From assembly GCF_015644585.1 (NCBI RefSeq), contig NZ_JADOBI010000006.1:124001-188000 (forward strand): a DNA stretch of 64,000 nt. The letters are read 5' to 3'. Source of the DNA: Rahnella laticis (GTDB lineage Bacteria; Pseudomonadota; Gammaproteobacteria; Enterobacterales; Enterobacteriaceae). Shown here piece after piece: positions 9,627 to 19,021 of the stretch. Under the pieces are notes generated by a model. The model saw nothing but the letters and a program-made list of their open reading frames with translations, ran no database searches and was not told where the DNA came from. Position 1 is the stretch's first letter. Every line of letters begins with the position of its first letter. The translations under genes were made by a program, and so were the position numbers.

Positions 9627-9721
9627 ATGTATAAACCCAATGCCGAAAAAATGCTCACTGCCTGAACGGCAAAAAATGCATGAAATCATGTCTGAGGGAA
9701 TTTCGGCATGGCCGGAGATGT

Positions 9722-9835
9722 CATTAATACCCCACCCCAACCCTCCCCTTCGCAGGGGAGGGAGCAGATCGAGTTTTTTGCGCCTCCCCCTGCGAAGGGG
9801 GAGGTTGGGAGGGGGTTTGGCTGGCGATTCAGAAC
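9722..9835. repeat. GC-rich palindromic intergenic repeat, copy 2
   Basis: Same element as at 4912-5041: left flank CATTAATACCCC, left hairpin module, variable centre, right hairpin module, right flank GGCGATTCAGAA. It occupies most of the 9540-9850 gap between malP and ulaF. The rest of that gap holds only the inverted repeat at 9606 and the malP upstream region. An apparent reading frame through it is repeat-derived. Confidence 0.85.
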
Positions 9836-9850
9836 TTATGTAATGATTTT

Positions 9851-10540
9851 CTATTTTTGCCCGTAATAGGCATCCGGCCCGTGTTTACGGCTGAAGTGTT
9901 TGTGCAGCAGATAATCATCCATCGGAGGCTGCGAGCGTTGCAGCGTGCCGGTGATCCACGCCATTTTCGCGACTTCTTCCAGCACAACGGCGTTATGCAC
10001 CGCCAGCTCCGGCGTGATTCCCCAGCAGAACGGGCCGTGCTGCGCCACCAGAATGCCGGGCATGTGCAGCGGGTTAATGCCTTCCAGCGTTTGGGCAATC
10101 ACCCGGCCGGTTTCCAGTTCGTATTCACCGGCCACTTCTTCACGCGACAGCGGACGTGTACACGGAATGGCGCCCGCGAAATAGTCCGCATGCGTGGTAC
10201 CTAACGCGGGGATCGCAACGCCAGCCTGCGCCCACGATGTGGCATGGGTCGAATGGGTATGCACGATGCCGCCGAGTTCCGGGAAACGGGCGTAAAGCTC
10301 GAGATGCGTAGCGGTATCCGATGACGGTCTGTAACGCCCTTCCACCACTTCACCGCGCAAATTCACGACCACCATATCGCTGGCCTGCATTTTTTCGTAT
10401 TCCACACCGCTCGGTTTGATGACCACCAGCCCGCGCTCGCGGTCGATGCCGCTGACGTTGCCCCAGGTGAAAGTCACCAGACCGTACGCAGGCAGCGCCA
10501 TATTCGCTTCAAAAACACGCTGTTTCAGTGATTCCGTCAT
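9851..10540 (-). CDS. ulaF: L-ribulose-5-phosphate 4-epimerase UlaF
   Basis: 229 residues, class II aldolase/AraD family. It converts L-ribulose-5-phosphate to D-xylulose-5-phosphate, the last step of anaerobic L-ascorbate breakdown. The family's metal-binding histidines are seen in [15 protein letters not shown] (about residues 90-104) and in [11 protein letters not shown]. The segment GNVSGID near residue 28 binds the substrate phosphate. It could also be AraD or SgbE by sequence alone; the position as last gene of ulaABCDEF makes it UlaF. Its start overlaps the ulaE stop by four bases. Confidence 0.95.
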   Translation of the reverse strand: MTESLKQRVFEANMALPAYGLVTFTWGNVSGIDRERGLVVIKPSGVEYEKMQASDMVVVNLRGEVVEGRYRPSSDTATHLELYARFPELGGIVHTHSTHATSWAQAGVAIPALGTTHADYFAGAIPCTRPLSREEVAGEYELETGRVIAQTLEGINPLHMPGILVAQHGPFCWGITPELAVHNAVVLEEVAKMAWITGTLQRSQPPMDDYLLHKHFSRKHGPDAYYGQK

Positions 10541-11397
10541 GCCACTTCTCCCATATCCAGCCCGGCTTTCTGCATTTTATCCACGACCCACGCGCGCGCA
10601 TTGCGGACTTCCTGCATCGGGTCAGCCGCGGTTTCACTCCACATTTCGATGAGATAAGGCCCGCGATAGCCGCTTTTCTGTAGCGTTTCGAAGCAGCGCT
10701 CAAATTCCACGACGCCGCTGCCAAACGGTACATTTTTGAATACGCCCGGCTGCGTATCTTTAATGTGTACCGCGACGATATGCCCGGCACCGCTCGCCAG
10801 TTCCATCTGCACGTCGTTGTCCCAGGCGGATAAATTGCCGATGTCCGGATACAGCTGGAACCACGGGTTATTCAGGTAATGCGTATATCCCAACGCTTTG
10901 CTGATCGAATTCATCAGCGGGTAATCCATGATTTCCATCGCCAGCGTAACCTGCGCCCGGCTGGCCATTTCGACGGATTCCTGCAAACCGGCACGGAAAC
11001 GCTCACGGGTATGATCGTTGGCCTGCTGGTAATAGACGTCATAACCGGCAAGCTGAATGACACGGATGCCTAAATCCTGCGCCAGCACGATGGCTTTACG
11101 CATGATTTCCAGCCCCTGATTACGGGTTTCATCGTCTTCAGAGCCCAGCGGGAAACGCCGGTGCGCACTCAGGCACATCGACGGAATGCGGATGCCGGTA
11201 CGAGAAATCGCATCAACAACCAGCAAACGTTGCTCGCGTGACCAGTCAAGCCGCGCCAACCGGCTATCGGTTTCATCGACCGACATCTCGACGAAATCAA
11301 AACCCAGCTCTTTCGCCAGCGTCAGGCGCATCAGCCAGTCTTCGCCCGCAGGCAAAGCTTTTTCATAGATCCCGAGTGGAACGGCTTTATGCATCAT
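10537..11397 (-). CDS. ulaE: L-xylulose-5-phosphate 3-epimerase UlaE
   Basis: 286 residues (284 in E. coli). It is a TIM-barrel sugar-phosphate epimerase converting L-xylulose-5-phosphate to L-ribulose-5-phosphate in ascorbate catabolism. Near-identical blocks to UlaE include [27 protein letters not shown] and [19 protein letters not shown]. Metal ligands are expected in EIMD, in the DIGN region and in LIEMWSE. Two methionines (MMHK) open the frame and the first is given here. It overlaps ulaF by four bases and begins 10 bases after ulaD. Confidence 0.96.
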   Translation of the reverse strand: MMHKAVPLGIYEKALPAGEDWLMRLTLAKELGFDFVEMSVDETDSRLARLDWSREQRLLVVDAISRTGIRIPSMCLSAHRRFPLGSEDDETRNQGLEIMRKAIVLAQDLGIRVIQLAGYDVYYQQANDHTRERFRAGLQESVEMASRAQVTLAMEIMDYPLMNSISKALGYTHYLNNPWFQLYPDIGNLSAWDNDVQMELASGAGHIVAVHIKDTQPGVFKNVPFGSGVVEFERCFETLQKSGYRGPYLIEMWSETAADPMQEVRNARAWVVDKMQKAGLDMGEVA

Positions 11398-11407
11398 GCG
11401 ATTTTCC

Positions 11408-12064
11408 TTAGCCCCAGAGCTGGCTGATGGATTTTTTGAACTGACGCGCCGCGTCTACCGGGTCTTTCGCGTCACGGATGCTGCGCCCTGCGATGAAGAC
11501 GTGAACCGGAATGTCTTTGAACAGCGGCAAATCTTCCAGCGCCAGACCGCCGGTGATCGTGACTTTAAAGCCCATATCGGAAAGACGTTTGATCGCCGTG
11601 ATATCGGCATCGCTCCACGCCACACCGGCGGCCTGAGCGTCGCGGCTGCGGTGATAAACCACCTGCTGAATGCCCGCGTCATGCCACTCTTTCGCCTGTT
11701 CCCACGTCCAGTAACCGGTCAGTTCAATCTGCACATCGCCGCCAAATTCTTTCGCCACTTCCAGCGCGCCTTTGGTGGTGTTGATGTCGGCGCAGCAAAT
11801 CACGGTGACCCAGTCGGCGTTGGCTTCAAAACACATGCGTGAGAGGATTTTGCCCGCGTCGGCAATTTTGGCGTCAGCCAGCACGATTTTTTCCGGATAA
11901 AGCGCTTTCAGATCACGCACCGCGCGCACGCCTTCGGCCACGCACAGGATGGTGCCGACTTCGATAATGTCGACTTCACTGGCAATCAGACGCGTGGTTT
12001 TGTAAGCGTCGTCCATGGACTGGTTATCCAGCGCAACCTGCAACATCGGTAATGAATGAGACAT
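11408..12064 (-). CDS. ulaD: 3-keto-L-gulonate-6-phosphate decarboxylase UlaD
   Basis: 218 residues, orotidine-5'-phosphate decarboxylase superfamily. It decarboxylates 3-keto-L-gulonate-6-phosphate to L-xylulose-5-phosphate with Mg2+. The motif [12 protein letters not shown] (near residue 62) carries the DxK catalytic signature. The C-terminal [11 protein letters not shown] and [11 protein letters not shown] form the phosphate-binding site. It sits between ulaC and ulaE in the standard operon order. Confidence 0.96.
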   Translation of the reverse strand: MSHSLPMLQVALDNQSMDDAYKTTRLIASEVDIIEVGTILCVAEGVRAVRDLKALYPEKIVLADAKIADAGKILSRMCFEANADWVTVICCADINTTKGALEVAKEFGGDVQIELTGYWTWEQAKEWHDAGIQQVVYHRSRDAQAAGVAWSDADITAIKRLSDMGFKVTITGGLALEDLPLFKDIPVHVFIAGRSIRDAKDPVDAARQFKKSISQLWG

Positions 12065-12097
12065 AGTGAATTCCTTCTCTGAAGACTAAATAATGAA

Positions 12098-12568
12098 TCA
12101 GTGAGCCGCCGAAGCGGATGTCAGGTCGATCAAGTCCAGCACCTGCTGGGCGGTGGTACAGGCGCGCAGGCGGTCGAAGTTGGCTTCATCATCAAACAGG
12201 TTGACGACCTGCATGATGCCGACTTCCTGATGTGCGTTGGCATCCACGGCGGCGAGCGTGATCAAGATATCCACCGGATCGTTATCTTCATGGTTGAACA
12301 CCAGCGGCTTTTTCAGCGTAACCAGCGCGAAACCGGTTTTTTTGACGCCCTCTTCCGGGCGGCCATGCGGCATGGCCAGGCCCGGCGCAATCACGAAGTA
12401 AGGCCCGAAACGCTCAACGCCATCCAGAATCGCCTGGTAATAACGTGGCTCGACGACATCGGCGGCGACCAGCATATCGACGCCCATTTTCACCGCTTCC
12501 TGCCAGGTTTCTGCCTCCGCGTTCAGGCAAATCGAGTTATTCTCGGCCAGCGAATCTCGCAGTTTCAT
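12098..12568 (-). CDS. ulaC: L-ascorbate PTS enzyme IIA component UlaC
   Basis: 156 residues, mannitol/fructose-type EIIA fold. It passes phosphate from HPr to UlaB. The phosphorylated histidine is His68 in [14 protein letters not shown], and a second family block [13 protein letters not shown] follows. It starts 10 bases after ulaB and is followed by a 33-base gap to ulaD. Cytoplasmic. Confidence 0.95.
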   Translation of the reverse strand: MKLRDSLAENNSICLNAEAETWQEAVKMGVDMLVAADVVEPRYYQAILDGVERFGPYFVIAPGLAMPHGRPEEGVKKTGFALVTLKKPLVFNHEDNDPVDILITLAAVDANAHQEVGIMQVVNLFDDEANFDRLRACTTAQQVLDLIDLTSASAAH

Positions 12569-12578
12569 TGCGCGCTCC

Positions 12579-12887
12579 TTACTTTTTCAGCGAGGTTGGG
12601 AAGTGAGCATTAATGACTTCCATCACTTTCGGGCCGAAATCCGCCGCCGAAAGCATGTTGCGCACACCGACGACGTATTTGTTGCCGCTGACGGTGATTT
12701 CGTCGGCAACGTGCGTGGAGGCGACGATAATGTCCGCGCCGCCCAGCTCAGATTTGTACTCACCCACCGCGCAGCTGTTCATGGTGTGATCCACGCCTTC
12801 CTGTGTCAGAAACTGCCCGATCTTCATCTTCATGATCATCGAACTGCCTTGCCCGCAACCGCAAACTGCCAGAATTCGTACTGTCAT
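12579..12887 (-). CDS. ulaB: L-ascorbate PTS enzyme IIB component UlaB
   Basis: 102 residues. The N-terminal strand and loop [11 protein letters not shown] carries the phosphoryl-accepting Cys9. Residue 11 is also a cysteine here, where E. coli has Asn (CGNGQGSS) as I recall it. It passes phosphate from UlaC to L-ascorbate during transport through UlaA. Short gaps to ulaA (14 bases) and ulaC (10 bases) support one transcript. Confidence 0.95.
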   Translation of the reverse strand: MTVRILAVCGCGQGSSMIMKMKIGQFLTQEGVDHTMNSCAVGEYKSELGGADIIVASTHVADEITVSGNKYVVGVRNMLSAADFGPKVMEVINAHFPTSLKK

Positions 12888-12901
12888 GGGAACCTCGTTG
12901 A

Positions 12902-14305
12902 TTAGTGAGTAGTGGACTCATTAAGAGCTTGTTTTTCGGCATCTTCTTCGGCGCGAAGTGTGCGACCGGCGAAGAACATATACAGCACCGCGATCAGGGC
13001 AATCACGCCCATAAAGGCCATGCCGACGCTAAAGAATCCCTGCATCATTGGCGGTGCCAGAATTGACCAGTCGGCCATGCCCATCCAGGCGCTGAGGCCG
13101 GTCAGTTTGATGGCCCAGACGCAGCCAAAGATTTCGATCATCCCCATCACCAGGCAGATTTTCAGCGCGGCGCGCCAGCCACCGAAGTGATTTGCGAATA
13201 CGCCGATGGTGGCGTTGGAGAAGAACATCGGGATAAAGCCGGGAATGATCATGATGGAAGAACCCACGCCAAACAGAATGGCGACGGCAATCAGCTGGCC
13301 GATGGTGCCCCACATAAAGCCCCAGACCACGGCGTTCGGCGCGAAGCTGTAAATCGCCGCGCAGTCGATCGCCAGAACAGCACCGGGAATCAAGCGTTGG
13401 GAAATCCCGTTAAAGGCTTCGGTCAGTTCAGCGACGAACATACGCACGCCCTGAATGATGATGAAAATGGCCACCGCAAACATCAGGCCGGTTTGCAGGA
13501 TGTAAATCGTCCAGTGTGTTTTACCGGCCATTTTCTGCAACGTATCAAGACCGAACGAGCAGAGGATAATGCCGAAGAACACGGTCATCACGATGGCGGT
13601 AGAAACGATATTGTCGTGGAAAATATTCAGCCAGCCGGGCAGTTTGAGGTCTTCAACGCTGTCCTCTTTCTTACCGAGATATGGTGCGATTTTGTAGGCA
13701 ATCCATGACGCAAACTGCTGCTGGTGCCCGATAGAAAAACCACTGTTTTCCGTTACGGACTGCGTCGGTTTGTACATCATGTTGGAGGTGATCCCCCAGT
13801 ACAGCGAAACCAAAATCGCCGTCGACCAGATGGTGGTCCACATCGGCCAGCCGATGATGTAGAAGAAGACGGCAATCAGACCCGCCTGCTGGAACATGAT
13901 GTGGCCCGTCAGCATGATGGTGCGGATGCCGGTAATGCGGCGGAAAACCACCATCAGGATATTCAGCGCGAGCGCGATAAGCACCGCGTAGCCGACCCAG
14001 CTGTAGGCATCGCCCATGCGTTCGACCGTTGCCATCATTGAGGCGTAGGTATCTGAAATAGCGCCGTTAATGCCGTAGACTTCAGAAAGTTTCGCCACCA
14101 CAGGTTTGAATGTGCCCGTCAAAATCCCGGACCCTGCCTGCAGTAACATAAAACCGATGATGGTTTTGATGGTGCCTTTGATGATAACCGTCGCGCTCTT
14201 TCTGAGCAGGATGTAACCGAGCATGGTTACAAGCCCCAGCAATAACGGCGCATTGGTCATTACCTGATTAAAAAATACGGTAAAGAGGGTGTAGAGGAAT
14301 TCCAT
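12902..14305 (-). CDS. ulaA: L-ascorbate PTS permease (EIIC) UlaA
   Basis: 467 residues, very hydrophobic, ~11 membrane segments, EIIC of the ascorbate (SgaT/UlaA) family. It imports L-ascorbate across the inner membrane with phosphorylation to ascorbate-6-phosphate. Recognisable stretches include [20 protein letters not shown] at the start and [20 protein letters not shown] in the second half. A GGAGAG ribosome site precedes the start. It is the first gene of ulaABCDEF, transcribed away from ulaG. Confidence 0.96.
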   Translation of the reverse strand: MEFLYTLFTVFFNQVMTNAPLLLGLVTMLGYILLRKSATVIIKGTIKTIIGFMLLQAGSGILTGTFKPVVAKLSEVYGINGAISDTYASMMATVERMGDAYSWVGYAVLIALALNILMVVFRRITGIRTIMLTGHIMFQQAGLIAVFFYIIGWPMWTTIWSTAILVSLYWGITSNMMYKPTQSVTENSGFSIGHQQQFASWIAYKIAPYLGKKEDSVEDLKLPGWLNIFHDNIVSTAIVMTVFFGIILCSFGLDTLQKMAGKTHWTIYILQTGLMFAVAIFIIIQGVRMFVAELTEAFNGISQRLIPGAVLAIDCAAIYSFAPNAVVWGFMWGTIGQLIAVAILFGVGSSIMIIPGFIPMFFSNATIGVFANHFGGWRAALKICLVMGMIEIFGCVWAIKLTGLSAWMGMADWSILAPPMMQGFFSVGMAFMGVIALIAVLYMFFAGRTLRAEEDAEKQALNESTTH

Positions 14306-14710
14306 ATAACTCTCCGTCTGACCTTGTTTGATCTCTTCAGCGCAGGACTCTGCACGTAAAAGTGAGGGACAGACGAACTCTAATGCTCACATTGAATCAG
14401 ATAAAGATTCACAATGATTATTTGTGAGCGGTCTCGCAAGATATCGTCATCTCTCTGTTACACACATAAATAGATAAATTCATAATTTGTATATTTATCA
14501 TATAAATAAATAGATTATTCTATTACCTGCATTTCCTGCTCATTCAGATAGCCAGTCTTTACTTCGCCCGAATTCGTCCAAAAACCGTCAATTAAAATCA
14601 TTGTCATGACAAAATTTCGATGATAAGTTTCTCACAATCGAATCACATATAATCATTAAATGACTTATTGTGATTTAATCATTCAAACCAAACTCAGATG
14701 AGGGAATACA
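14306..14710. promoter_or_regulatory. ulaA-ulaG divergent control region
   Basis: 405 AT-rich bases between divergent genes. The motif TCACAAT/ATTGTGA recurs at 14409, 14632 and 14667. TCACAA-N7-TTGTGA forms a perfect inverted repeat at 14409-14427. AATCATT/AATGATT recurs at 14413, 14651 and 14677. A 12-base palindrome TTGTCATGACAA lies at 14601-14612. In E. coli UlaR binds several sites between ulaA and ulaG and represses both, with CRP and IHF assisting. The repeated half-sites are candidate UlaR operators by inference. Confidence 0.6.
14421..14440. promoter_or_regulatory. Probable CRP site in the ula control region
   Basis: TGTGA (14423-14427), six bases, TCGCA (14434-14438): nine of ten core positions of the CRP consensus. 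Its location on the ulaA side of the divergent region fits the known cAMP-CRP activation of ula genes in E. coli. Confidence 0.6.
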
Positions 14711-15775
14711 ATGAGCAAAGTAGAAACGATCAGCCGCGAATCCTGGATCCTCAACACTTTCCCGGAATGGGGCACCTGGCTGAACGAAGAAATCGAGCAG
14801 GAAAAAGTCGCGCCGGGCACTTTTGCGATGTGGTGGCTGGGCTGTACGGGGATTTGGCTGAAATCTGAGGGCGGCGCGAATATTTGTGTCGATTTCTGGT
14901 GTGGCGTGGGCAAGCAAAATCACAGCAGTCCGCTGATGAAAACCGGCCACCAGATGCAACGCATGGCAGGCGTGAAAAAGCTGCAACCGAACCTGCGCAC
15001 CACGCCGTTCGTGCTGGATCCGTTCGCGATCAGAGAGATCGACGCCGTATTGTCCACCCACGATCACAACGATCATATTGATGTCAACGTTGCGGCGGCC
15101 GTGATGCAAAACTGCGCTTCCGATGTGCCGTTTATCGGCCCGCAAACCTGCGTGGATTTGTGGATCAGCTGGGGCGTGCCGAGAGAACGTTGCATCGTGA
15201 TGACGCCGGGCAAAGTGGTGAAAATCAAAGATGTGGAAATCCATGCGCTGGATTCTTTCGACCGCACCGTGCTGATTACTTTGCCTGCCGATCAGAAAGC
15301 GGCTGGCGTTCTGCCGGATATGATGGATCAGCGCGCGGTAAATTATCTGTTCAAAACACCGGGCGGAAACCTGTATCACAGCGGCGATTCACATTATTCC
15401 AACTACTACGCGAAACACGGCAACGAGTACAAAATTGATGTCGCACTCGGCTCCTACGGCGAGAATCCGCGTGGCGTCACCGACAAAATGACCAGCGTCG
15501 ATATGCTGCGCATGGCGGAATCACTGAATACAAAAGTCGTGATCCCGTTCCACCATGATATCTGGTCGAATTTCCAGGCCGATCCGCAGGAAATCCGTGT
15601 GCTGTGGGAAATGAAAAAAGACCGCCTGAAATACGGCTTCAAACCCTTTATCTGGCAGGTTGGCGGCAAATTCACTTATCCGAATGACAAAGACAATTTC
15701 GAATATCACTACCCGCGTGGATTCGAAGATTGCTTTACGACAGACACCGACTTACCGTTTAAATCCTTCCTCTAA
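14711..15775 (+). CDS. ulaG: L-ascorbate-6-phosphate lactonase UlaG
   Basis: 354 residues, metallo-beta-lactamase fold. It opens the lactone of ascorbate-6-phosphate, the first cytoplasmic step after UlaABC transport. The metal motif HDHNDHID is at residues 117-124. The N-terminal [17 protein letters not shown] and the [11 protein letters not shown] segment are typical of UlaG. It is divergent from ulaA and followed by a terminator and ulaR on the same strand. Confidence 0.97.
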   Translation: MSKVETISRESWILNTFPEWGTWLNEEIEQEKVAPGTFAMWWLGCTGIWLKSEGGANICVDFWCGVGKQNHSSPLMKTGHQMQRMAGVKKLQPNLRTTPFVLDPFAIREIDAVLSTHDHNDHIDVNVAAAVMQNCASDVPFIGPQTCVDLWISWGVPRERCIVMTPGKVVKIKDVEIHALDSFDRTVLITLPADQKAAGVLPDMMDQRAVNYLFKTPGGNLYHSGDSHYSNYYAKHGNEYKIDVALGSYGENPRGVTDKMTSVDMLRMAESLNTKVVIPFHHDIWSNFQADPQEIRVLWEMKKDRLKYGFKPFIWQVGGKFTYPNDKDNFEYHYPRGFEDCFTTDTDLPFKSFL

Positions 15776-15785
15776 GCCATTGTGA

Positions 15786-15817
15786 GAAAAGGCGGAGACT
15801 ATTCTCTCCGCCTTTTC
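15786..15817 (+). terminator. Terminator after ulaG
   Basis: Strong 12-base stem GAAAAGGCGGAG/CTCCGCCTTTTC just after the ulaG stop. The T tract is part of the stem. It separates ulaG from ulaR. Confidence 0.7.
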
Positions 15818-15897
15818 AGAAACAATGTTATTCGCATTACTGCTCGTTTATAATCACGCGGTAATCATCTACTTTCGGATTTCCCCGCGGAGACACC

Positions 15898-16653
15898 ATG
15901 ACAGAGCCACAACGCCACAATGCCATCCTTGATCTTTTGCAGCGTCAGGGCCAGATTTCTGTCGCTGATGTCATTGATCATTTTGATATTTCCCCGGCCA
16001 CAGCACGTCGTGATATCACTAAGCTCAACGAGTTGGGGAAATTGCGTAAAGTGCGCAACGGCGCTGAAGCCGTTAACCAGCCGCGCCAGAACTGGACTCC
16101 GCTTAATATTCACCAGACCCATAATCTCAACGAAAAAATGCGTATCGCCAAAGCCGCCGCCGAATTGTGCCAGCCGGGTGAAAGCGTGGTGATTAACTGC
16201 GGTTCGACAGCGTTTTTGCTGGGCCGCGAGATGTGCGGAAAAGACATTCAGGTGATCACCAACTACCTGCCGCTGGCCAATTACCTGATTGAGCAGGAAC
16301 ACGACAGCGTGGTGATCATGGGTGGTCAGTACAATAAAAGTCAGTCGATTACGCTGGCGCCGCAGGATGGCGATGCGAGCCTGTACGCCGGGCACTGGAT
16401 GTTTACCAGCGGCGCAGGGCTGACCACCGATGGCCTGTATAAAACCGATATGCTGACCGCGATGGCGGAACAGAAGATGCTGAATTACGTCGGAAATCTG
16501 GCGGTGCTGGTCGACAGCAGTAAAGTCGGGCAACGCGCAGGTATGCTGTTCAGCCGCACGGAACAAATCAATGTGCTCATCACCGGCAAAGAAGCCGACG
16601 GCGAAATTATCGAAAAATTACTCCTCAAAGGTGTGAAGGTGATTCTGGTTTAA
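15898..16653 (+). CDS. ulaR: DeoR-family ascorbate repressor UlaR
   Basis: 251 residues. An N-terminal DeoR-type helix-turn-helix (about residues 5-60; [20 protein letters not shown]) precedes a sugar-phosphate-sensing domain of the isomerase-like fold. It represses the ula genes and is released by ascorbate-6-phosphate in E. coli. It lies directly downstream of ulaG on the same strand, so control of the neighbouring locus is very likely. Confidence 0.95.
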   Translation: MTEPQRHNAILDLLQRQGQISVADVIDHFDISPATARRDITKLNELGKLRKVRNGAEAVNQPRQNWTPLNIHQTHNLNEKMRIAKAAAELCQPGESVVINCGSTAFLLGREMCGKDIQVITNYLPLANYLIEQEHDSVVIMGGQYNKSQSITLAPQDGDASLYAGHWMFTSGAGLTTDGLYKTDMLTAMAEQKMLNYVGNLAVLVDSSKVGQRAGMLFSRTEQINVLITGKEADGEIIEKLLLKGVKVILV

Positions 16654-16736
16654 CGCTTTTCCCCTGTAGTTTGTCTGGTCTTGATAAGCCAATAATTGGG
16701 TAGAATGGCGGAATCATCTTTTAAGAGGCACCTCCG

Positions 16737-17057
16737 ATGGAACAATTTGAAGCAATCAGCGTTGAACAGGCGCATACCCGCCTGAAATCCGGCGAAGCGG
16801 TAATGGTCGATATTCGCGACCCGCAAAGTTTTGGTGCCGCACATGCGCCCGGCGCATTCCATCTGAGCAATGAAAGCATGCGCGCCTTTATGGAACAGGC
16901 CGATGCCAAAACGCCGGTTCTGGTCATGTGCTATCACGGCATCAGCAGCCGTGGCGCGGCACAATTCCTGATCAGTCAGGGATTTGAATCGGTTTACAGC
17001 GTTGACGGCGGCTTTGAAGCCTGGTCACAAACCTTCCCGCAAGATATCGAAGCCTGA
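16737..17057 (+). CDS. glpE: Thiosulfate sulfurtransferase GlpE
   Basis: 106 residues, single rhodanese domain. The catalytic Cys65 lies in [11 protein letters not shown], the short GlpE-type loop. It transfers sulfane sulfur from thiosulfate to cyanide or thiols such as thioredoxin. In E. coli glpE-glpG-glpR are one operon; here glpE is separated from glpG by three unrelated genes. Confidence 0.96.
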   Translation: MEQFEAISVEQAHTRLKSGEAVMVDIRDPQSFGAAHAPGAFHLSNESMRAFMEQADAKTPVLVMCYHGISSRGAAQFLISQGFESVYSVDGGFEAWSQTFPQDIEA

Positions 17058-17082
17058 TTCCCTCTCTCCGGCGCAGACTAAC

Positions 17083-17125
17083 GTTTTTATAAACCGAGTT
17101 TTTATAAACCGAGTCTTTATAACCA
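17083..17125. repeat. Short tandem repeat, 15-base unit, ~2.8 copies
   Basis: The unit GTTTTTATAAACCGA occurs at 17083 and 17098, and a diverged copy starts at 17113. It lies in the 164-base gap between glpE and the PLP-enzyme gene. A TATAAT at 17188-17193 is a possible -10 box for the latter. Confidence 0.8.
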
Positions 17126-17221
17126 GGCTATCCGGTTTGCGCCGAAAATGTTCTTAAGCCGAAAAAGCTACCGTTCTCCAGTGTTGATATAATTTCCGCC
17201 TACTATCGACAGGATTTCAAG

Positions 17222-18412
17222 ATGAAACAACTGAACAAAACACGTTCTTTGGGTATGCGTACGCTCGCCGTTCATGGTGGCCAGCAGCCGGATGCCCAGA
17301 CCGGTGCCGTCGCGACACCGATTACCGCCTCTTCCGCGTTCTCCTATCCTGATTTTGACAGCGGCGCACGTCGTTTCAGCGGTGAAGAGCCGGGCTATAT
17401 GTACAGCCGTTTTGCTAACCCGACGGTGACCGTTTTTGAACAAAAACTGGCCGCGCTGGAAGGCGCAGAAACCTCCGTGGCCTGCGCAAGTGGCATGGCG
17501 GCGATCAGCGCCACATTATTTGCCCTGCTGGTGCCGGGCGATGAAATCATTCATGTCGGCACGCTGTACGGCGGGACCGAAGGTGTGGTGCGTAATCTTC
17601 TGCCACGTTATGGCATCAAACCGGTTCACGTCGCGAACGTCGGCGAACTGGAATCAGCATTCACTAAAAACACCAAAGTGGTGCTGGTTGAGACACCGGC
17701 AAACCCGGGTCTGGACATTGCCGATCTGGCAGAAATCGCGCGTTTATCCAAAGCGGCTGGCGCCATCAGCGTGGTAGATAACACCTTTGCGACGCCTTAC
17801 CTGACGCGTCCGCTGGCGCTGGGCATCGACATCGTTCTGCACTCGGCGACCAAATACATCAGCGGTCACGGCGATGCGACCGGCGGCGTGGTGGCTGGCT
17901 CTGCGGCATTAATTACACCAATCCGCACGCTGAGCCTGAAACAGTTCGGTGGTTGCCTGAGCCCGTTCGAAGCCAGCTTGCTGATCCGCGGGCTGAAAAC
18001 TCTGCCGTTGCGCGTGGAAGCCAGCTCACTGAGCGCACAGGCGGTAGCGGAATTCCTCGACAGTCACAACGCAGTGGAAACGGTATTCTATCCGGGGCTG
18101 CCGGAACATCCGGGCCATGCCATCGCGGCGCGTCAGATGAAACTGTTCGGCGGGATTATGGCGATTGAGCTGAAAGGCGGGCTGAACGCCGCACGGACTT
18201 TCCTCGATAAGCTAAATATCATCACGCAGGCAGTTTCCCTCGGCGATACCGATTCGCTGGCCTGCCATCCGGCCTCCACCACTCACAGCGCCGTCGCGCC
18301 GGAAGTCCGCCGTCAGAGCGGGATTACCGACGGTCTGGTACGCATCAGCATCGGTATCGAAGACACCGACGACCTGATTGCCGATCTGGAACAGGCGCTG
18401 GAAGGACTTTAA
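17222..18412 (+). CDS. Cys/Met-metabolism PLP-dependent enzyme (methionine gamma-lyase / trans-sulfuration type)
   Basis: 396 residues, fold-type I PLP enzyme of the MetB/MetC/MetZ/methionine gamma-lyase family. The PLP lysine is Lys211 in HSATKYISGHGDAT, and YMYSRFANPT (about 59-68) is the family's phosphate-binding tyrosine/arginine segment. It carries Gly118 in LYGGTEG where methionine gamma-lyases have the catalytic cysteine (YGCT), so I do not call it a true methionine gamma-lyase. Cystathionine lyase/synthase or O-acyl-homoserine sulfhydrylase activity is equally possible. It is inserted between glpE and glpG and is probably a separate transcription unit. Confidence 0.85.
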   Translation: MKQLNKTRSLGMRTLAVHGGQQPDAQTGAVATPITASSAFSYPDFDSGARRFSGEEPGYMYSRFANPTVTVFEQKLAALEGAETSVACASGMAAISATLFALLVPGDEIIHVGTLYGGTEGVVRNLLPRYGIKPVHVANVGELESAFTKNTKVVLVETPANPGLDIADLAEIARLSKAAGAISVVDNTFATPYLTRPLALGIDIVLHSATKYISGHGDATGGVVAGSAALITPIRTLSLKQFGGCLSPFEASLLIRGLKTLPLRVEASSLSAQAVAEFLDSHNAVETVFYPGLPEHPGHAIAARQMKLFGGIMAIELKGGLNAARTFLDKLNIITQAVSLGDTDSLACHPASTTHSAVAPEVRRQSGITDGLVRISIGIEDTDDLIADLEQALEGL

Positions 18413-18466
18413 TTCTCCGTTTCTTTAGAGCGCCACATCACAACTTCGGCGCATCAATGTGTAATT

Positions 18467-18499
18467 ATTATGGCGATATTTGCGTAATATCGCCATAAT
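18467..18499. promoter_or_regulatory. 33-base operator-like palindrome upstream of the hipBA-like pair
   Basis: Perfect 14-base arms ATTATGGCGATATT and AATATCGCCATAAT flank a 5-base centre. It lies 34-66 bases upstream of the antitoxin ATG and overlaps a CATAAT -10-like box. No T tract follows, so it looks like an autoregulatory operator and not a terminator. Confidence 0.7.
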
Positions 18500-18532
18500 A
18501 GTGGCAGTTTAGCTTCCACATTGGCTGCGCCC

Positions 18533-19021
18533 ATGCCCAGAAAAACATCTCCGTTACTGCCCGCGACAGAATCATTATTAATGGCGTTTGGCGATCGTCT
18601 ACGTCTGGCGAGATTTCGCCGTAAGCTGACGGCGGCGCAGGTCGCAGAGCGTGCGGGGATGGTTCCCATGACGCTACGAAATCTCGAGCGTGGCAGTGTG
18701 GGTGTGACTATTGGGGCGTATCTCGCCGTCATGCAGGTATTAGGTGTGGAAGAAGATTTAAATCTTCTCCTCAAGGATGATCCCTTCGGGCGTCAGTTGC
18801 AGGATGCCAAGTTGCTGCCCGGCAAACCTGCCTCACGTAAATCTCGTGCCAAAAAAACGCTTCCGAACGAGGTTTCCGATCCCCGTCCTTTTCATCACGA
18901 TGAACCTGATGCGCAAAGTGGCTGGGCGGATGAAGATTTCCTCAGCGCAGAATCTTTAGCCTTACTGCTCAGCAGTGATGAAAAGACGGACAAGGATAAG
19001 AAAAAAAGGACTAAAAAATGA
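18533..19021 (+). CDS. HipB-like antitoxin, XRE-family helix-turn-helix protein
   Basis: 162 residues from the ATG at 18533; a TTG at 18521 or an ATG at 18581 are alternatives, and none has a clear ribosome site. The N-terminal half holds an XRE helix-turn-helix (GDRLRLARFRRK, LTAAQVAERAGMVPMTLRNL). The C-terminal ~75 residues are charged and low in complexity, ending with a lysine-rich tail, longer than classical HipB (~88 residues). Its stop overlaps the toxin ATG by four bases (ATGA), the usual translational coupling in such pairs. Role inferred: neutralises the downstream kinase and represses its own promoter through the palindrome at 18467. Confidence 0.85.
   Translation: MPRKTSPLLPATESLLMAFGDRLRLARFRRKLTAAQVAERAGMVPMTLRNLERGSVGVTIGAYLAVMQVLGVEEDLNLLLKDDPFGRQLQDAKLLPGKPASRKSRAKKTLPNEVSDPRPFHHDEPDAQSGWADEDFLSAESLALLLSSDEKTDKDKKKRTKK

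Noticed and set aside
9540-9720. MalT boxes for malPQ
   Set aside because: Only fragments such as GTCCCC are seen; no GGGGAKGAGG-like decamer with few mismatches.
9451-9843. Plus-strand frame through the malP start and the repeat
   Set aside because: Its second half is the repeat read in frame (PPLRRG-type residues) and the first half is antisense to malP.
14675-15379. 234-codon minus-strand frame inside ulaG
   Set aside because: Antisense shadow of ulaG, no family features.
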